Shown here: positions 41,211 to 53,884 of the stretch, piece by piece
Position numbering within the stretch: the first letter of the stretch is position 1
Layout: every line of letters starts with the position of its first letter
From: Paralvinella palmiformis
Lineage: Eukaryota; Annelida; Polychaeta; Terebellida; Alvinellidae
Assembly: GCA_025642065.1 (NCBI GenBank)
Contig: JAODUP010000934.1
Coordinates: forward strand, 255,001-319,000
Reading direction: 5' to 3'
DNA length: 64,000 nt
Translations under genes and position numbers: made by a program
Notes under the pieces: model-generated
The model's database searches: none
Told to the model about the DNA's origin: nothing
Seen by the model: only the letters and a program-made list of their open reading frames with translations

Positions 41211-41865
41211 TATATATATATATACGTGAGGCGTTGACCTTATAAAATATAAAGTATTCATTTCCAATGTGTATAATAATATAGAAATGAAGCTGTTATA
41301 TAAACTGCTTGCGTAACTTTAGACACATTAATTTATGTAGCTTTGTACCAAAATTATCGAATTAGTAAACTTATATCTATCCGAATAATTTGCGCCGATT
41401 ACTTACTATGGTTGAGTAGTTGAGTATGAAATCAACAAAAAGGGGGAAAGTGATCATTCACCAAAAACACAAACTACTCGTGATACCGTTAATCTTAAAA
41501 ATGTGGAAATTTACTGGGTAATAATATGCAAAACAAAAACGTTTACATTTATAATGTTATATAATAATTAACTACCCTTACATAATTATATGAAAACAAA
41601 TCACATCAAAGCCAAGACCCAAATCAGTCGATCGTTGCGTATATTAGGCCTGTAGTTGTGAACAGTTTCACACACAATATAGTTTCAAAGTGAAACAACT
41701 ATCTATATAGGCATAGTAGTGTTGTAGAAATCTTTACCAGGACACTTTATCACAAATAGAATTGAACCCGGGACAAAAATAATTATTAAAAAATGATAAC
41801 ATCTGCCAACAATGAAATGACACTAATCTGACCATAATGCAAAACAGTTAAGATAATCCTAAAGC

Positions 41866-41917
<52 letters not shown>

Positions 41918-44148
41918 TTAGTCAACAATAATCTCATGGGATATAGAAGTGTTTATATATATTTACAAATGCTTAAAACGCAACTTGTATAGTTTGGTGA
42001 GTGGATCAGTGTCAATAACAAGACGACGGAGTAGGTTCTAAATAAATGATAACAAAAGCTGGTGATGGTCACATATTGGACTGCAGTCTTCCAATCAATG
42101 ATGATGAATCGTGTCTGACCAAAGAGAACACTGAAAGTACTCGTCTGGAAGGAGGGCTATTGGCATCGTCGTGATGAGTACGATGTCATCGTCATTGTTA
42201 GTCGCGTACTGGTGCCACACCAGCATGTCTTTTGTGTATCTGTGTACGCTTCGTCGGAACATTCATCAAACATCGCTCGTACCTTGCCAGAGATACGACC
42301 ACACTTGGACTATCTGTTGCAGCTATTGTCGAAAAATCCGACACCGTTCTGGAACAAACCTCCCTATTGCCTCAGACCGATGAGTAGTGAACCTTCCCTA
42401 TCAGTCTCGCATTTTATATTACCGATGCAATGGCTGAAGGTTTCGTTCGGGATTCGCTCCCAGCAATGATCCGGTTTGGCGCCCCTGAAACTACCTGTGC
42501 CAAATACGCAACATGGTAAACGCCAGTTCGCGGACGCTGAAATATTCGACTATACACGGCTAAGCGGGAAAAGCCCGACGAAGTAATAAACTGGTGTTAG
42601 TTTGTCGCAATGCTATGGACCATTTCAGGCGAAGTCTGTTTTTCGAGAATCTCTGGAAAACTTCGGATTTGAACATTTTATCCAGATTTCCTCACATTAT
42701 AGGAAGCAGCAGGATCTGGATCATTCCTCAGATAACGATTTTCCACAAATACGACATTTTCTCCTAACATCAGCAATATCACTAATAATCATGACAGACA
42801 AACTTATTTATACATTCGTTTGGGAACCTAATTCCGTTTCAGATAAAGTGAAATACTAAATTCATAATTGTACAATATTGACACGAGTAATCCATGTGCT
42901 TCGCGCTATAATTAGGGTCTATAGCTTGTGACCAATCAAAAAACAATTAGTGGCTGTGTACGGTGGCCGCCAGAAAAGTGGACTAGCTGGGTTCATATGT
43001 AAACAAAACTAGGCATACGATCCACGTTTTTCAACGTGATATTCTTTCAAGCATTAAGCAGATAAATCTTGAATTATAACGCTTATTGGTGGATGAAATT
43101 GATGCATTTTATCATAACATCAATCGAGGCGGAATCTAAGTCAGTTTCGCACACAAGTAATTTACACAACAGCAATATAATACAGTGCAATGGAGATGAT
43201 ATTCACTTAACAAAATATCACAATGCAAATCTAATATATGATAATATTTTGAGTGAGATAATGCTTTCAAAGAACAGACCTATTCAGAGCAATCCCAGTT
43301 ATTAAATATGGAGATTTCCAGTCCAATATTTTTCTAACCCGGAGTCTAAAATGGGCAAAAGTTAACCCTAAACTAAATTTATTTAATCGAGGTGTCAACG
43401 TACATTGTCACACGCCAATACCATGGGAATTAACCCGATGCTGTGGGGAAGTGTGCGGTGAATATGCCATCGGCATCTACAGCAGATGTCACCTGTTAAA
43501 ATATGGATCCTAGTTGAGAAGGCCATCTTACAGACTGGCGAAGGCATAATTTTAAGCATTATTAAATGTATATTTGTCTTAATAAATGCAATTATTGTCC
43601 GTACCAGCGTCTTAGAAATGTTACATAGTCCGTACATGCGATTTAATACACAAACATAGATCCAACACTTAAGCATATGAGAAGGCGCCAGATTAATTAA
43701 TTGCTCAATAAACCACTAGAAAATTATGAAAACAATCCCTTTCCCCCCATCAAGAAAAATAAAAACCACGTACCTGCGCCCCCCCCCCCAAAAAAAAACC
43801 TTTCATAACGAGAGATCATAGTATTCATTAATATGAATTCTCAATTGTTATAATTCGTCTTTAGAGTGTTGCAATAGATCATAACGTTCCGTAACATTTT
43901 GAAGCTCAAGCGTAGATTCCTAACAGTATTACCACAATAATTACTACTACAATAATATGCTTTCCTAATTTCAACAGGGAAATCCTATGCATGTGTGTGT
44001 GTGTGCGCGCGCGCGCGTGGGTGTGTATGTAGTGTGTGTAATTCAGACATTAACTCTCATGTATCTACTTTTTAATTCATTTGTCCATTTTGCCTCGATG
44101 GGTATATATCAGAATTGTCTATCTTATATATATATATATATATATATA
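41211..44148. other. Gene-free intergenic stretch
   Basis: No gene is supported. (AT)n at 41869-41913, a C-run followed by an A-run at 43780-43798, and a GT/GC tract at 43994-44040. Open frames at 42171-42469, 42602-42859 and 43069-43305 show no family motif and no splice context. Confidence 0.5.
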
Positions 44149-44275
44149 ACGTGATCAGCCACCCACGATGTTGTTAGCCGAGAAATTAATCTCTGGAAAA
44201 GTTTCGACCTCTTGCTGGGATCGAACCCTTGGCACCAAGTGCCGGGTGCTTAACCGCTAGGCCACCGGAGCTCAC
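44149..44275 (-). mobile_element. SINE family B 5' fragment
   Basis: Minus-strand head and tRNA-like part only (GTGAGCTCCGGTGGCCTAGC read on the minus strand near 44275). It stops at an (AT)n run. It lies only 10 bp from the next, full copy in the same orientation. Confidence 0.85.
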
Positions 44276-44285
44276 ATTCCATGAG

Positions 44286-44660
44286 TTGGTTTGGTTTGGT
44301 TTGGTTTTGTTGTTCGGGGAGAATCCCAAGGCTGTCGCTTAATCAGCACAGCCTCTATGTTGGAGTGGTTGAGAAATATCCTCCCCCACCACTCACAGGG
44401 GAGCAGTACGGAAAGATGGAGCCGAAATACCCTGAGGGTGGTCAGCGTCAGAGTGTTTTAGGTCCTCATGGGGGTTTTTAACGTCCCCCTTTATTTTAAA
44501 TAATTCAGTGGAGACGGCAGCGTCATTTAACGTTGTCAGCCACCCACGATGTAGTGAGCCAAGAAATTAATCCCTGGAAAAGTTTCGACCTCTTACGGGG
44601 TTAGAACCTGTGACCGTTGGCACCAAGTGCCGGGTGCTTAACCGCTAGGCCACATGAGTC
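44286..44660 (-). mobile_element. SINE family B, full-length copy
   Basis: Complete minus-strand copy. Its 3' end carries (TTTGG)3-like iteration (GGTTTGGTTTGGTTTTGTTG on the + strand), and its tRNA head ends at 44660. Together with the fragment at 44149-44275 it forms a head-to-tail pair. Confidence 0.88.
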
Positions 44661-45194
44661 CATCGCTATTGGCTTATATAGCAATTCCCGGACCAGACCT
44701 TGCGGCTAAGCATCAGTTAGCTGATCGTATCAGTACTTAATTGATAACTCTAAAAATAATTTGTTTCTAATTAACTTAGTATTTTCTATTCATATCGCTG
44801 CATGCCGACTTATATAAATCTAACCCTATCTCGTCCGGATTTCATGTCACTGTTTATCGTTTATTAACCATTCCCAGCAATCTGACACTATCTTTTCATG
44901 TCGTTGTTTTTCAATCAACGTCAAATTTATTAGCTACTTCTAAATAATATGATGCCTGCCGCAGCTGTATAACGCTCCGCGTGTTTCTTGGATCTGTGTG
45001 AAGCCTTTCTATCAACGGTTCACTGAACACTAACGGCTTGGTAATTGCCGAGGTTTAGAGTGAACCGGGAAAATCGGTATACTTTACAAGGTGTTCGACC
45101 ATGACAATGACACAACAAGTCGCCTCAATACGCAGATCTGGATATGCACAACTGCGCAGGATTAGACGTTATTTATCCAGCGATGCTACTTAAT

Positions 45195-45525
45195 TAAGTC
45201 ATTGGCGCATGGGCTTGTAATGTGGAGACTAGACTACTGTAATGCACTCCTCCATGGTCTACCGGATACCATGATGAACAAGCTACAACGTGTACAGAGC
45301 ACGACAGCTCGTATTGTCACTAGGACATCTCGACACAACCATATTACATCCGTGTTAAAGAAACTCCATTGGCTCCAGTATAATACCGAGCTCAGTATAA
45401 GCTTTCTGGTACACACGTATAAGGCACTGTACGACCAATCCCCTGTGTACTTGAGTGAGACATGGTGCAGGTATATACACCAGGCAGGACTCTCAGATCC
45501 CAGAATACACAACCATTAGTAATTC
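45195..45525 (+). mobile_element. CR1/L2-like LINE fragment (RT C-terminal part)
   Basis: One open frame reads WRLDYCNALLHGLPD, KLQRVQSTTARIVTRTSR, HWLQYNTELSISFLVHTYKAL and SPVYLSE. This is the block after the RT domain in CR1/L2-type elements. The fragment is open for 105 codons but has no catalytic part. It is related to, not identical with, the copy at 37033. Confidence 0.85.
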
Positions 45526-46192
45526 CAAAAATGCGAACTATATCATATAGTAACATATGTTTTAACTGTGACACTTTAATATATATATGTATATATATAT
45601 ATATAAAGCCTGAGTGGACTTTTGAAGTATGGTTTTCACATGACTTGTTTAAAAAATTAACACTTCGATCATTAGGCTTACATGTATTATATATGTAAGG
45701 ACATCGCTCAACGAAGTAGATCTATTAACTACGGTAAAAATCTGGTTTAGAAACGACGTACAACATTTCAGATTATGGTTTTTTTCTCGTTACTGTATCA
45801 GAGGACCAAAAACGTCAAACCCATTGACCTGAAAGATCAAACCTGTCATAGTAACGTGCTGTTCTATTAGATGTACCCACCAGCAGCATTTATGTACAGG
45901 ATAAGCTATATCAATTTGGATGCTGCAATTTTCGGGAATATATTTCAGCAAATTACCTTAAATCGCATATTATTAATTTGGTAGAAAGAATAATTTTTTG
46001 TCGACGAAACAAAACGGGAGAAGAAAACATATTTCGGAGTAAGCAGCATAGTGAGTACGCGAAAAGGAACAGCCTCGACTGAACATGTTTATCGTTTGTT
46101 GACTGTGATAATATTTTTGTTATGTGTTCATAGTACGGTTTATATTTATTGACACTACTAAGTTCTGGAATATTTGTCTAATACTCATCAAT
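45526..46192. other. Upstream region of the second gene
   Basis: AT-rich, with a short (AT)n at 45581-45603. No clear TATA or initiator element stands out. Confidence 0.4.
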
Positions 46193-46818
46193 ATGATGCA
46201 CATAAAATATCCAAGGAAAAGAGGCTACCTCTTCTGGGATGAACTTGGGTAAGTTTCTGATGATATTTAGTCATTAACTATTTAGCTTTAATGAGAGGCA
46301 GGAACCGTCCATATTTCACCAGTTGCCCTGATCATAAATGGGCTATTAGATCTAGATCTAGTAGATATGCATTGATATTGTTATGAAATGCTAATGTATT
46401 TTGATAATTCGTTAACACAATCCAATAAACTCTTTCTCTTTGTTTGTCTCATATCAGTATTCATTTGTTTACGATTACAGGTGTCTTGCGCGTGCTTTAG
46501 GGGTAAGCATGGACTGTAATATAAATTCATCATCATCATGATCATGTAATATCATCATATTAAACATGTGTCATAATTTCTTGAGATCAGATTATTTAAA
46601 TATAAATAACAGAGGTGTGGATTGACGTATTAACTGAGTTTTTGTTGTTGTCAGTTTGTTTCCAATGTAATTCATTTCAAGATGGCAATTAATTATGATT
46701 ATCTGATTCCTAGAATTTAATCATTTTTCTCTGTCATCAATTTTAGTTTCATGAGAAGTTGTTTCTCCACCACCTTCCGGATGAGCTGATGATTGGACAG
46801 TTAGGAATACCCATTAAA
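46193..46818 (+). CDS. Candidate 5' exons of an unrecognised gene (46193-46248, 46481-46502, 46747-46818)
   Basis: The first piece, MMHIKYPRKRGYLFWDEL, ends at a strong GTAAGT donor. A 22-nt micro-exon (acceptor GATTACAG, donor GTAAGC) gives CLARALG. The third starts after TTTTAG with FHEKLFLHHLPDELMIGQLG and ends in phase 0 at a weak GTTGGT. All three phases fit. The sequence looks coding (helical, charged), but I do not recognise it. It may continue at 50113, which is also entered in phase 0, or finish at a short terminal exon, 48137-48181. Both starts at 46193 and 46196 are possible. Confidence 0.5.
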
Positions 46819-47192
46819 GTTGGTTTTTATAGAAACAAATATTTTATTTCTGTTGCAGCTATAATTATAATAGCAAAATATTAGTAATACAGGTTGAGAA
46901 ACTCTTAATAATTGAGACATCTTGGGGTACGGGACCCAAGTCTAAATAAAATGACCATTTACATTTCATAATATGCCTTATGCATGTTCCCTGATTGTAG
47001 CTTTATATAATTTTTTAATAATACTTCATACATATGATACCATAAATACCATAAAATAATATCTCATACTCATAGCTGTGCACAACAGTTGTATGTGGTG
47101 CACAGAACCATATCAGCACTTTGCCAGCATTTAAAAAAACCTTTGGATTGTGGAGATTTTTGAAATTTCAGATAAGGGATTATCAACCTGTA

Positions 47193-47521
47193 CCAGACAT
47201 GGGGTCAATTCCATTTGGTCAATTCCAAACGTATCAATTCCAATTCCGTTTTTTACCTACTACCTTTTCTACATGAGTAGGTACTCCCAAGTACCTAGTT
47301 GGAATACCTACTCCGAGTAGTTTATATTCCAAGTAGAATTGTCACGGAAGAAATATTTCTGAATTAAAAAATTAAATGGTAAATTAATTTGTGGATTTTG
47401 TTTTGTAGCAATTCTAATTCAAAATTTATCAATTCCAATTCCTTTTTTGTTTAAATAATCAATCCGGAATCGAACTTGACCATTCATTCCAATTCCAGAA
47501 TTGAATTGACCGCATGTCCGA
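47193..47521 (+). mobile_element. Candidate MITE with GACATGGGGTCAATTC-type inverted ends
   Basis: Left end CAGACATGGGGTCAATTCCA and right end TTGAATTGACCGCATGTCCG are inverted copies. The interior is built of TCAATTCCAATTCC iterations and a GGTACTCCAAGTACC-like palindrome. A partial copy in the opposite orientation lies at 60800-61054. Confidence 0.65.
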
Positions 47522-48136
47522 CCCGTACAACTAGATACTATAGTACAGGTATTGTGTCCATCTAATTTTCTTTCTCTGGCTCTGTTTCATGTGTTGATTC
47601 TAATGTGAGTGTAACTGCCCAGATGGAATATCCCGTTAATGACTTCAGTCAGTTAATCCATGGATACATTTGAAAGCCACAATTACAAGTTTCATGAATG
47701 AGTACAGTAATAACAATAATACAAATAATGATAATTTAAATACTATGGTTGGAATTATCCACCAATTTGTCCAAATATTCTGATAGAGTAATGAAGTAGT
47801 GCGCTCCTTTGGAGTAGAAAAATATTAACATAAAAGGCATCATCATCATCATCATCCACCACACCATTAAAACATAATTCTCATGCTATCTTTATAATAA
47901 CATGTCATGGCATGTGCATGGGTCTTCATTGCTGGTGGAACCTGTGTATTATATATTACTACTCTCACCATGCACTTACTAGTTTTCTGTCCGACATTTT
48001 TATAAGCTTAATTAAACTATGGATGGATTCGAAAGAGTAAAATTATCTTGCGATAATAAAACCATTAATTTGTGCACCTGGACAAAGTTTCCTTCTATAA
48101 TTGTAGTAAATTTGCTCTGTTTTATAATGGATTCAG

Positions 48137-48181
48137 GCGGTTACCCCAACACCAGACAGCGCCACGGATGAATGGTTTTGA
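48137..48181 (+). CDS. Possible alternative terminal exon
   Basis: After an ATTCAG acceptor the reading AVTPTPDSATDEWF ends at TGA (48179-48181). It is in phase with the candidate exon ending at 46818, so a short protein of about 64 residues is possible. The pyrimidine tract is weak and the piece is only 14 codons, so chance is a real alternative. Confidence 0.3.
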   Translation, partial: AVTPTPDSATDEWF

Positions 48182-48744
48182 TTGTGGTATTCTGGAAACC
48201 GTGACATGTTTGGAACTGGTTAAAAAATAATTACACGAAAAGCTGATTCTGCTGACATAACAAACACATCTGGTTATGTGGTTTTTGTTTTATTATCTGC
48301 TAAGTACTCTTTTCTTGTATAAATTATATGGCTGTCTCAGTTCAGCGTAAAGCAAGTACAGCACGTGATGTGCAAATGAGAGAAGCCGCATAGCACTCGT
48401 ATGACAAATGGAAAAGCGGAAGCTGGTATGCAGTAAATCACCATGTATTCCAGTGAGAGTTGAATCCTAAAGCAAAATATGCAACCCGTTCTGACCCCCA
48501 GATCTGGATTTCATTCATGAAAGAGGGCCAACCATCCAGATAACTGAAATATGTCACTAATCTGTATTTCTACATGTGCCAAAGGCCACAGAGTATTACT
48601 GGCAATTACATCATTGTATTGGAATTGGAGGAGCACTCTGACCGTAGAATGTTTTAAATGAAGATTTTATTGGCTGTTTGCTATTCGATAATTTATTGCT
48701 CTAATGCCACTTAAAGTCTTAGTTCCCCTTTTTGGCTTGGGTCG

Positions 48745-49030
48745 CACAGGTCCTTGAAAACCTGGAAAGTCCTGGAATTTGAAAATTTGGATTCCTGGCC
48801 TGGAAAGTCCTGGAATTTTTGTAGAGGTCCTTGAAAGTCCTGGACATATTTGGACATATAGATCTATATTTCTAATCATAAGCGTACAGGAATTCAGTCA
48901 TTACACTTCTTCTGAAATATGGGTGTATCTTTGCGCGTTAAAAGTTCATGAATTCACTGAAAAGGTTCTTGAATTTGACACTGGAAGGTCCTGGAAAGTC
49001 CTGGAATCTGAGATGTCCAAATGTGTATGA
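48745..49030 (+). repeat. Degenerate AAGTCCTGGAA repeat
   Basis: Copies of CTGGAAAGTCCTGGAATTT and GGTCCTTGAAAGTCCTGG recur about eight times with irregular spacing, ending near CCAAATGTGTATGAACCCTG. It looks like a dispersed, internally repetitive element. Confidence 0.6.
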
Positions 49031-49669
49031 ACCCTGTAAAGTCTTGTATTTCTCTTTCTGGTGTCATTAGTGTGATACCTGTCTGAGTATTTCTTTTAGC
49101 AACCAGGTATGCACAGTGCATGGATATATGAGATTGGTGGTTTGCAGTGCCGCTGTGTGTGCTGAGGTCAGGTTAACTCTATTAGTGTGCCTCTCGGTGT
49201 CTTATCCAGTAATTGACTACTAATCCCCTTAAGTTATATTGCTGGCACATATTCAGTAACCTAATTAAGATACAATACTCTTCAAATGAAGATAAAACTG
49301 CTGTTTGTATACTTGATCAAAGCAGCTCAAATGTAAACAAAATATCACATCGCAGAATGTACTTATTGTAAAATCTGTACACAATTGATGTTTTTACCTC
49401 CCTATCTGAATCACGTTGTTACTTGTCACAGAAGAATTGTTGAGAAAACTCTGCTTTGCTCGCATTAAATCACTGATTGATGTGAATATTGGGACGAGCA
49501 GTGGGCCCCAAGTTTCTGTTGACTTCAGAATTGATGTATTTACTGGTTACAAATATATAAAATAATTTCTTGAATTAGTTTATGGAGATGTTACATGCAT
49601 TGAATATAGTTTATGCCCCTATTGTCATCCAGAAACATCCTAACTAATAAATAGCTTGTTGCTAAAACC

Positions 49670-49815
49670 CCCCTGTGGTCTCATGGTTAGAGTGTACTTA
49701 AGGACTATTTACCCATGGTTATGGTCGTGCTGTGCTCAGGTTTGAATCCTGGCCGTGACTCTATAGTAGGAGGAGTTTTCCATTCAGCCAGGTGACTGAA
49801 TAAAAGTTAAACTTA
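49670..49815 (+). mobile_element. tRNA-like SINE, further family
   Basis: CTGTGGTCTCATGGTTAGAG (A-box-like) and CAGGTTTGAATCCTGG (B-box-like with one change) are spaced about 55 bp apart, followed by a short body. It differs from families A and B. Confidence 0.5.
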
Positions 49816-50112
49816 GCAAATATACAGAAGTAATTATGGACTAAAATGGTCATTAAACTGAATATTCTTAAGTTTTAACATGCCATTTAATTGATTTTAT
49901 ATTATAGCCATGGTGATGCCATGTATCCTCAACTTGGTGTAATGATTTGTTTATTCCAAATATTTCCAACAGGTAACTGGAATATTATTGGGGTGAATCT
50001 AAATACAAGCATCTTTGAGTTGTTGTTGTAATAGTTGTCAATTATATTCCAAGATAACCATAATGAGGAAAATGTCAGAGATTATTTGTCATTGTTGACC
50101 CATCTGTTTCAG

Positions 50113-52891
50113 ATCTTGCTCGATGCGTTTGAATTTTACAAGTTCTTTCACACAGCTTTAGATAGAACATACAATATTCACACAGATGAGTGGAACATCA
50201 GTGTCATCAAGAAGGCACTACAATTGTTAGACAAACACATTTTTACGTAAGTAGTTCAATGATGTTCGAAACCTTGTAACAGTTGTAATGTAAATAAAAC
50301 TTTAGTGCATTCAGAATTGCTTAGGAAAGGGTTGTCATGCAATCTTCTCGGTTTTCTCATTTCTGTCACTCCTGAAATATCTTTATTGGCTCCCTGTTCA
50401 ATGTCACATCATTTTCAACCTCTGTGCCATTGCATATGAAACTCTTTCTTCCAGAGAACCATCGTATCTATTTTCCATGCTTTTTCAGTTGCTGTACCCA
50501 CTCTTTGGAACTAACTCCCTGAATGTGCTAATTCATCAAATAGCATCATTTCTTTCCATCGCCATTTGAAAACTCAACTTTTCGGACTCACTTATCATTC
50601 CTAAGATCACCTGCATCCGATCATTAGTTGATGAATTTTGCATTGTACCTCGACTATGATATTGTCCAACCCCTGTACTAGGTGCACCACTGAGCTCGAT
50701 TCTTTTCGAGGATATTGATGCTGTAGAAGTTTGTTATCATTATTATACAATAATAATTATTTAGATTTCATAAAATATGACATACCGGTATCCAGAACCC
50801 AATGCAAAATTAAGCAGTCGATATTATTTATTAGCAAAGCAACTGTAACTGGGTGAGTTTTTAAAGCAGATTTAAGCATTTTATAGAGAGACACACACAC
50901 TCTTAATATCTGCTTATTATATGTAACATAAAATACACACACACATATACACTTTGTATTATCCTCTAGTGCGTGGAGCAGGGGTTGTCGTTGTTGCGTA
51001 TATGAGTGTTTATTGTCCAACGTGTTAATGAGATGTTTGTATTTGATACACTGTACTGTTCCTGTTTTGCTATCAGGTTTGAAGAAATTGAGATGATTCG
51101 TGTTGCATATCAAGTGTATGAATCTCAGGACACGAGAGGACTTCCCCTGCAGGAGAAGGTCTTGCAGAGAGTCATTAAGGTAATGGCTGAATGTGAATTA
51201 GTGAACATACATTTGATATATATTTAACTCGATTCTTCCAAGGTGTATTAGTATAATCCATTATATCGTAGGGATCTTACAGAATTCTGATATCCGTAAG
51301 AAATGATCCATGCTATAACCTTTCCTACTGACGGATCATATGCTGGTTGAACTGGGACTCTGTTGGATGCATGACTGTCCGTGGAAGGGCACATAATCTG
51401 CGCCGTGGTATTATTGACTACCAGAGCTAAAACCTGATCTCACCATGATACTCAAATGACATCAATAAATATTATTTCCAATTAGTGGGGTTTTTTTTCT
51501 CACAAAGTTGAAAGAGCTTTATAATTTTACTGAGCATTAATTGTGACTTCATATATTGAAATGGGAGATCTATTTAGAAAAAACGCTTTTTAAGTGTACA
51601 AAATATTTATAATTCAGACGTGTTTTATCGTCAAGTTATCACAACTTGGCAGCTAGTATATCAGAATGTTTTGGATTAGCGGGAAACTTTAGCTGCACAT
51701 TATGATAGTAAACAGTGTTTAGAATACCAGTAATCAGCACATGCTGTACTCTAAAAACTGCCCTGCTGTAGCAGCTAACTAATAACCTATTTATGACAAT
51801 GGCAATCTCTGTACGAAGGAATTAATGACTGTTTAAATTTAGAAATGATTTTTTTAACCAATAAACATAGTAATCACATTATATAGCAAGAGAAAGGATA
51901 TTTAAACCATGCTCTCACCCACAGATGTGTTGTTAAATACATACCAGTCATTATATTGGTTTCCACTGTGATAAGTGTGTTATAGACAAACTTAGTAAAA
52001 TATACAGACTTTGGCATGTTTGTGACTGTAGAGAATTTGATGTCACTGCTGTTCCAACACGGCAATGATAAATATAAACTTTGGATGAGTGTTGGTTATG
52101 GAAAAAATAAGTTAAGAAAAATAGTTAAGATAGCCATTGTTTATATCTGGCTTTGTTGTATGACCCCTTGATGGTTTTCAAACAGACACTGAACTGCTTT
52201 TATTAGCAATTAACTGCTTAAGCTGATATGCAGCTGTTTAACTTAATACTAAAAGGGTATACCCTATGGTTTCACCTGGTAAATACACATCATTATACAA
52301 TCATGTGAGATAATTATTTGTTATATTGGTAATTATTTGAATAATCAGATAATGAATTTAGTTTTAAGTGTTTAAATCATTATCAAAATAATCAGTGTAA
52401 TTGAGCGCACACATTTTTTTGGTGTGGGTGTGTGTGTGTGTGTGTGTTTGTGTGTGTAAAGTACATACTTTAGTATGCTTTAATTTTACCTGTAATCCTG
52501 TAAAAACAGAGCGTTATTTAAAATACTACTTCTAACAATATCATGGGCAAATTTTCAGTTTATGTTATGTTTATTGCAGATGTGTAATCGTATGATATCT
52601 CCACTGAAGATGATGCAGAGAGTAAAACATATGGTGGAGCATTTTGAAGAGAACGACAGGATCCAACTTCATGAGCTTTTGGATCTCTTGCTGTGGTAAG
52701 AGCCTTTAGATGTACCACAGATGATAAGTTAACCCAAGTGTTCACTCATATAGAAACCCTTCTTGTCAGACCTTTCTTTTAAGTATTTACTCTGCTTGTG
52801 TGTGTGTGTGTGTGTGTGTGTCCATGTTTTCTTACTTGCTCCTTTTTACTGCACTTTCATATCATATACATGTATGTATGTGTGTGTGTGT

Positions 52892-52937
<46 letters not shown>

Positions 52938-52945
52938 CTGTATGT

Positions 52946-52987
<42 letters not shown>

Positions 52988-53458
52988 GTGTGTGTGTGTG
53001 TGTATTATGTATATACTTATACATTTATTCATAGGGGGTAGCAGGTAGACAATCTTTGTAGGTTATGCTACTCCATCCATTTCCTTTGTAAATATTACTG
53101 TATTGTTTATGTAACTATGTATGCACATGGAAATGGAAATAAATCTATCTATCTAACATTGAAAAAAAATGTCATTTCTTTTACTGAAATGAATAAGTCA
53201 GGGAAATGTTTCAAGGAAAGTTGGGTCAGACATTCAGACCAAAAAATAAAAGGTGATCACAAAAATTAGATAATACAAATAAATCATTTCTAGTAGCTGA
53301 GCAAGGAGGAGGATGTGTATGCTAATTTATACTGCAATGTAGGCTAATTTATACTGCAATGTATGCTAATTTATACTTCAATTGTATGAAATCAGATAGA
53401 AAACAATCCCTTGTATGCTGCTTGAACTGAAGAAAAGTAATTAAAAGGTGTTGGACAA

Positions 53459-53499
<41 letters not shown>

Positions 53500-53884
53500 T
53501 GTGTGTGTGTGATAAACTTCATATGTTTTTAAAATTCCTGGCCCAAATAGTTAAAAATGTTCTTGTTTATTAATGTTGATCCCTAAAAACTAAATACAAA
53601 TTATTCTGAAGACAAAATAGTTCTTAAGCTCTTTTTATTTTAACCATATTAAAAATAGATAATTAAGGCTTCATAACTTTAATTAGCAATGTTTTTGGTT
53701 TCTGTGTTATGACAAATTTATACAGGTGTATACTTTTCAGTTACATTGATGAGATGACATGGGTGTGCAATGTGATTATGATCATTGTTAAATCTTCTCC
53801 GGAAACAGGTGTGAATTGTATCAGGGATCTGGGATCAAGACGGAGAAACAGAACAACCAGAAAGATGAGAGAAAACTATTCAAG
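50113..53884 (+). CDS. Unrecognised EF-hand-like gene, exon block A (four exons)
   Basis: Exons 50113-50246, 51077-51179, 52580-52695 and 53741-53884 all have GT-AG borders and matching phases (497 nt). Residues run from ILLDAFEFYKFFHTALDR through IEMIRVAYQVYESQDTRG and MISPLKMMQRVKHMVEHF to IQLHELLDLLLWC, ending with a basic stretch (GSRRRNRTTRKMRENYSR). Alternating amphipathic helices with D-x-x-G-type turns suggest paired, degenerate EF-hands that have lost most calcium ligands. Proteins of the C1orf87 kind have a similar pattern, but I cannot show homology. The start is not certain and the frame leaves in phase 2. Confidence 0.7.
50370..50600 (+). mobile_element. CR1/L2-like LINE 3'-coding fragment in an intron
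   Basis: Frames with shifts read YWLPVQCH, AYETLSSREPSYL and an exit region like IASF...FRRHLK. It is the far C-terminal part of a LINE ORF2, about 120 bp downstream of exon 50113-50246. No catalytic part is present. Confidence 0.6.
52797..53005. repeat. GT/AT compound microsatellite
   Basis: Alternating (GT)n and (AT)n blocks in the intron after exon 52580-52695. Another (GT)n run lies at 53461-53511. Confidence 0.9.

Noticed and set aside
42171..43305. Several frames of 70-85 codons
   Set aside because: Overlapping, with no motif and no splice context, in AT-rich repeat-laden intergenic DNA.
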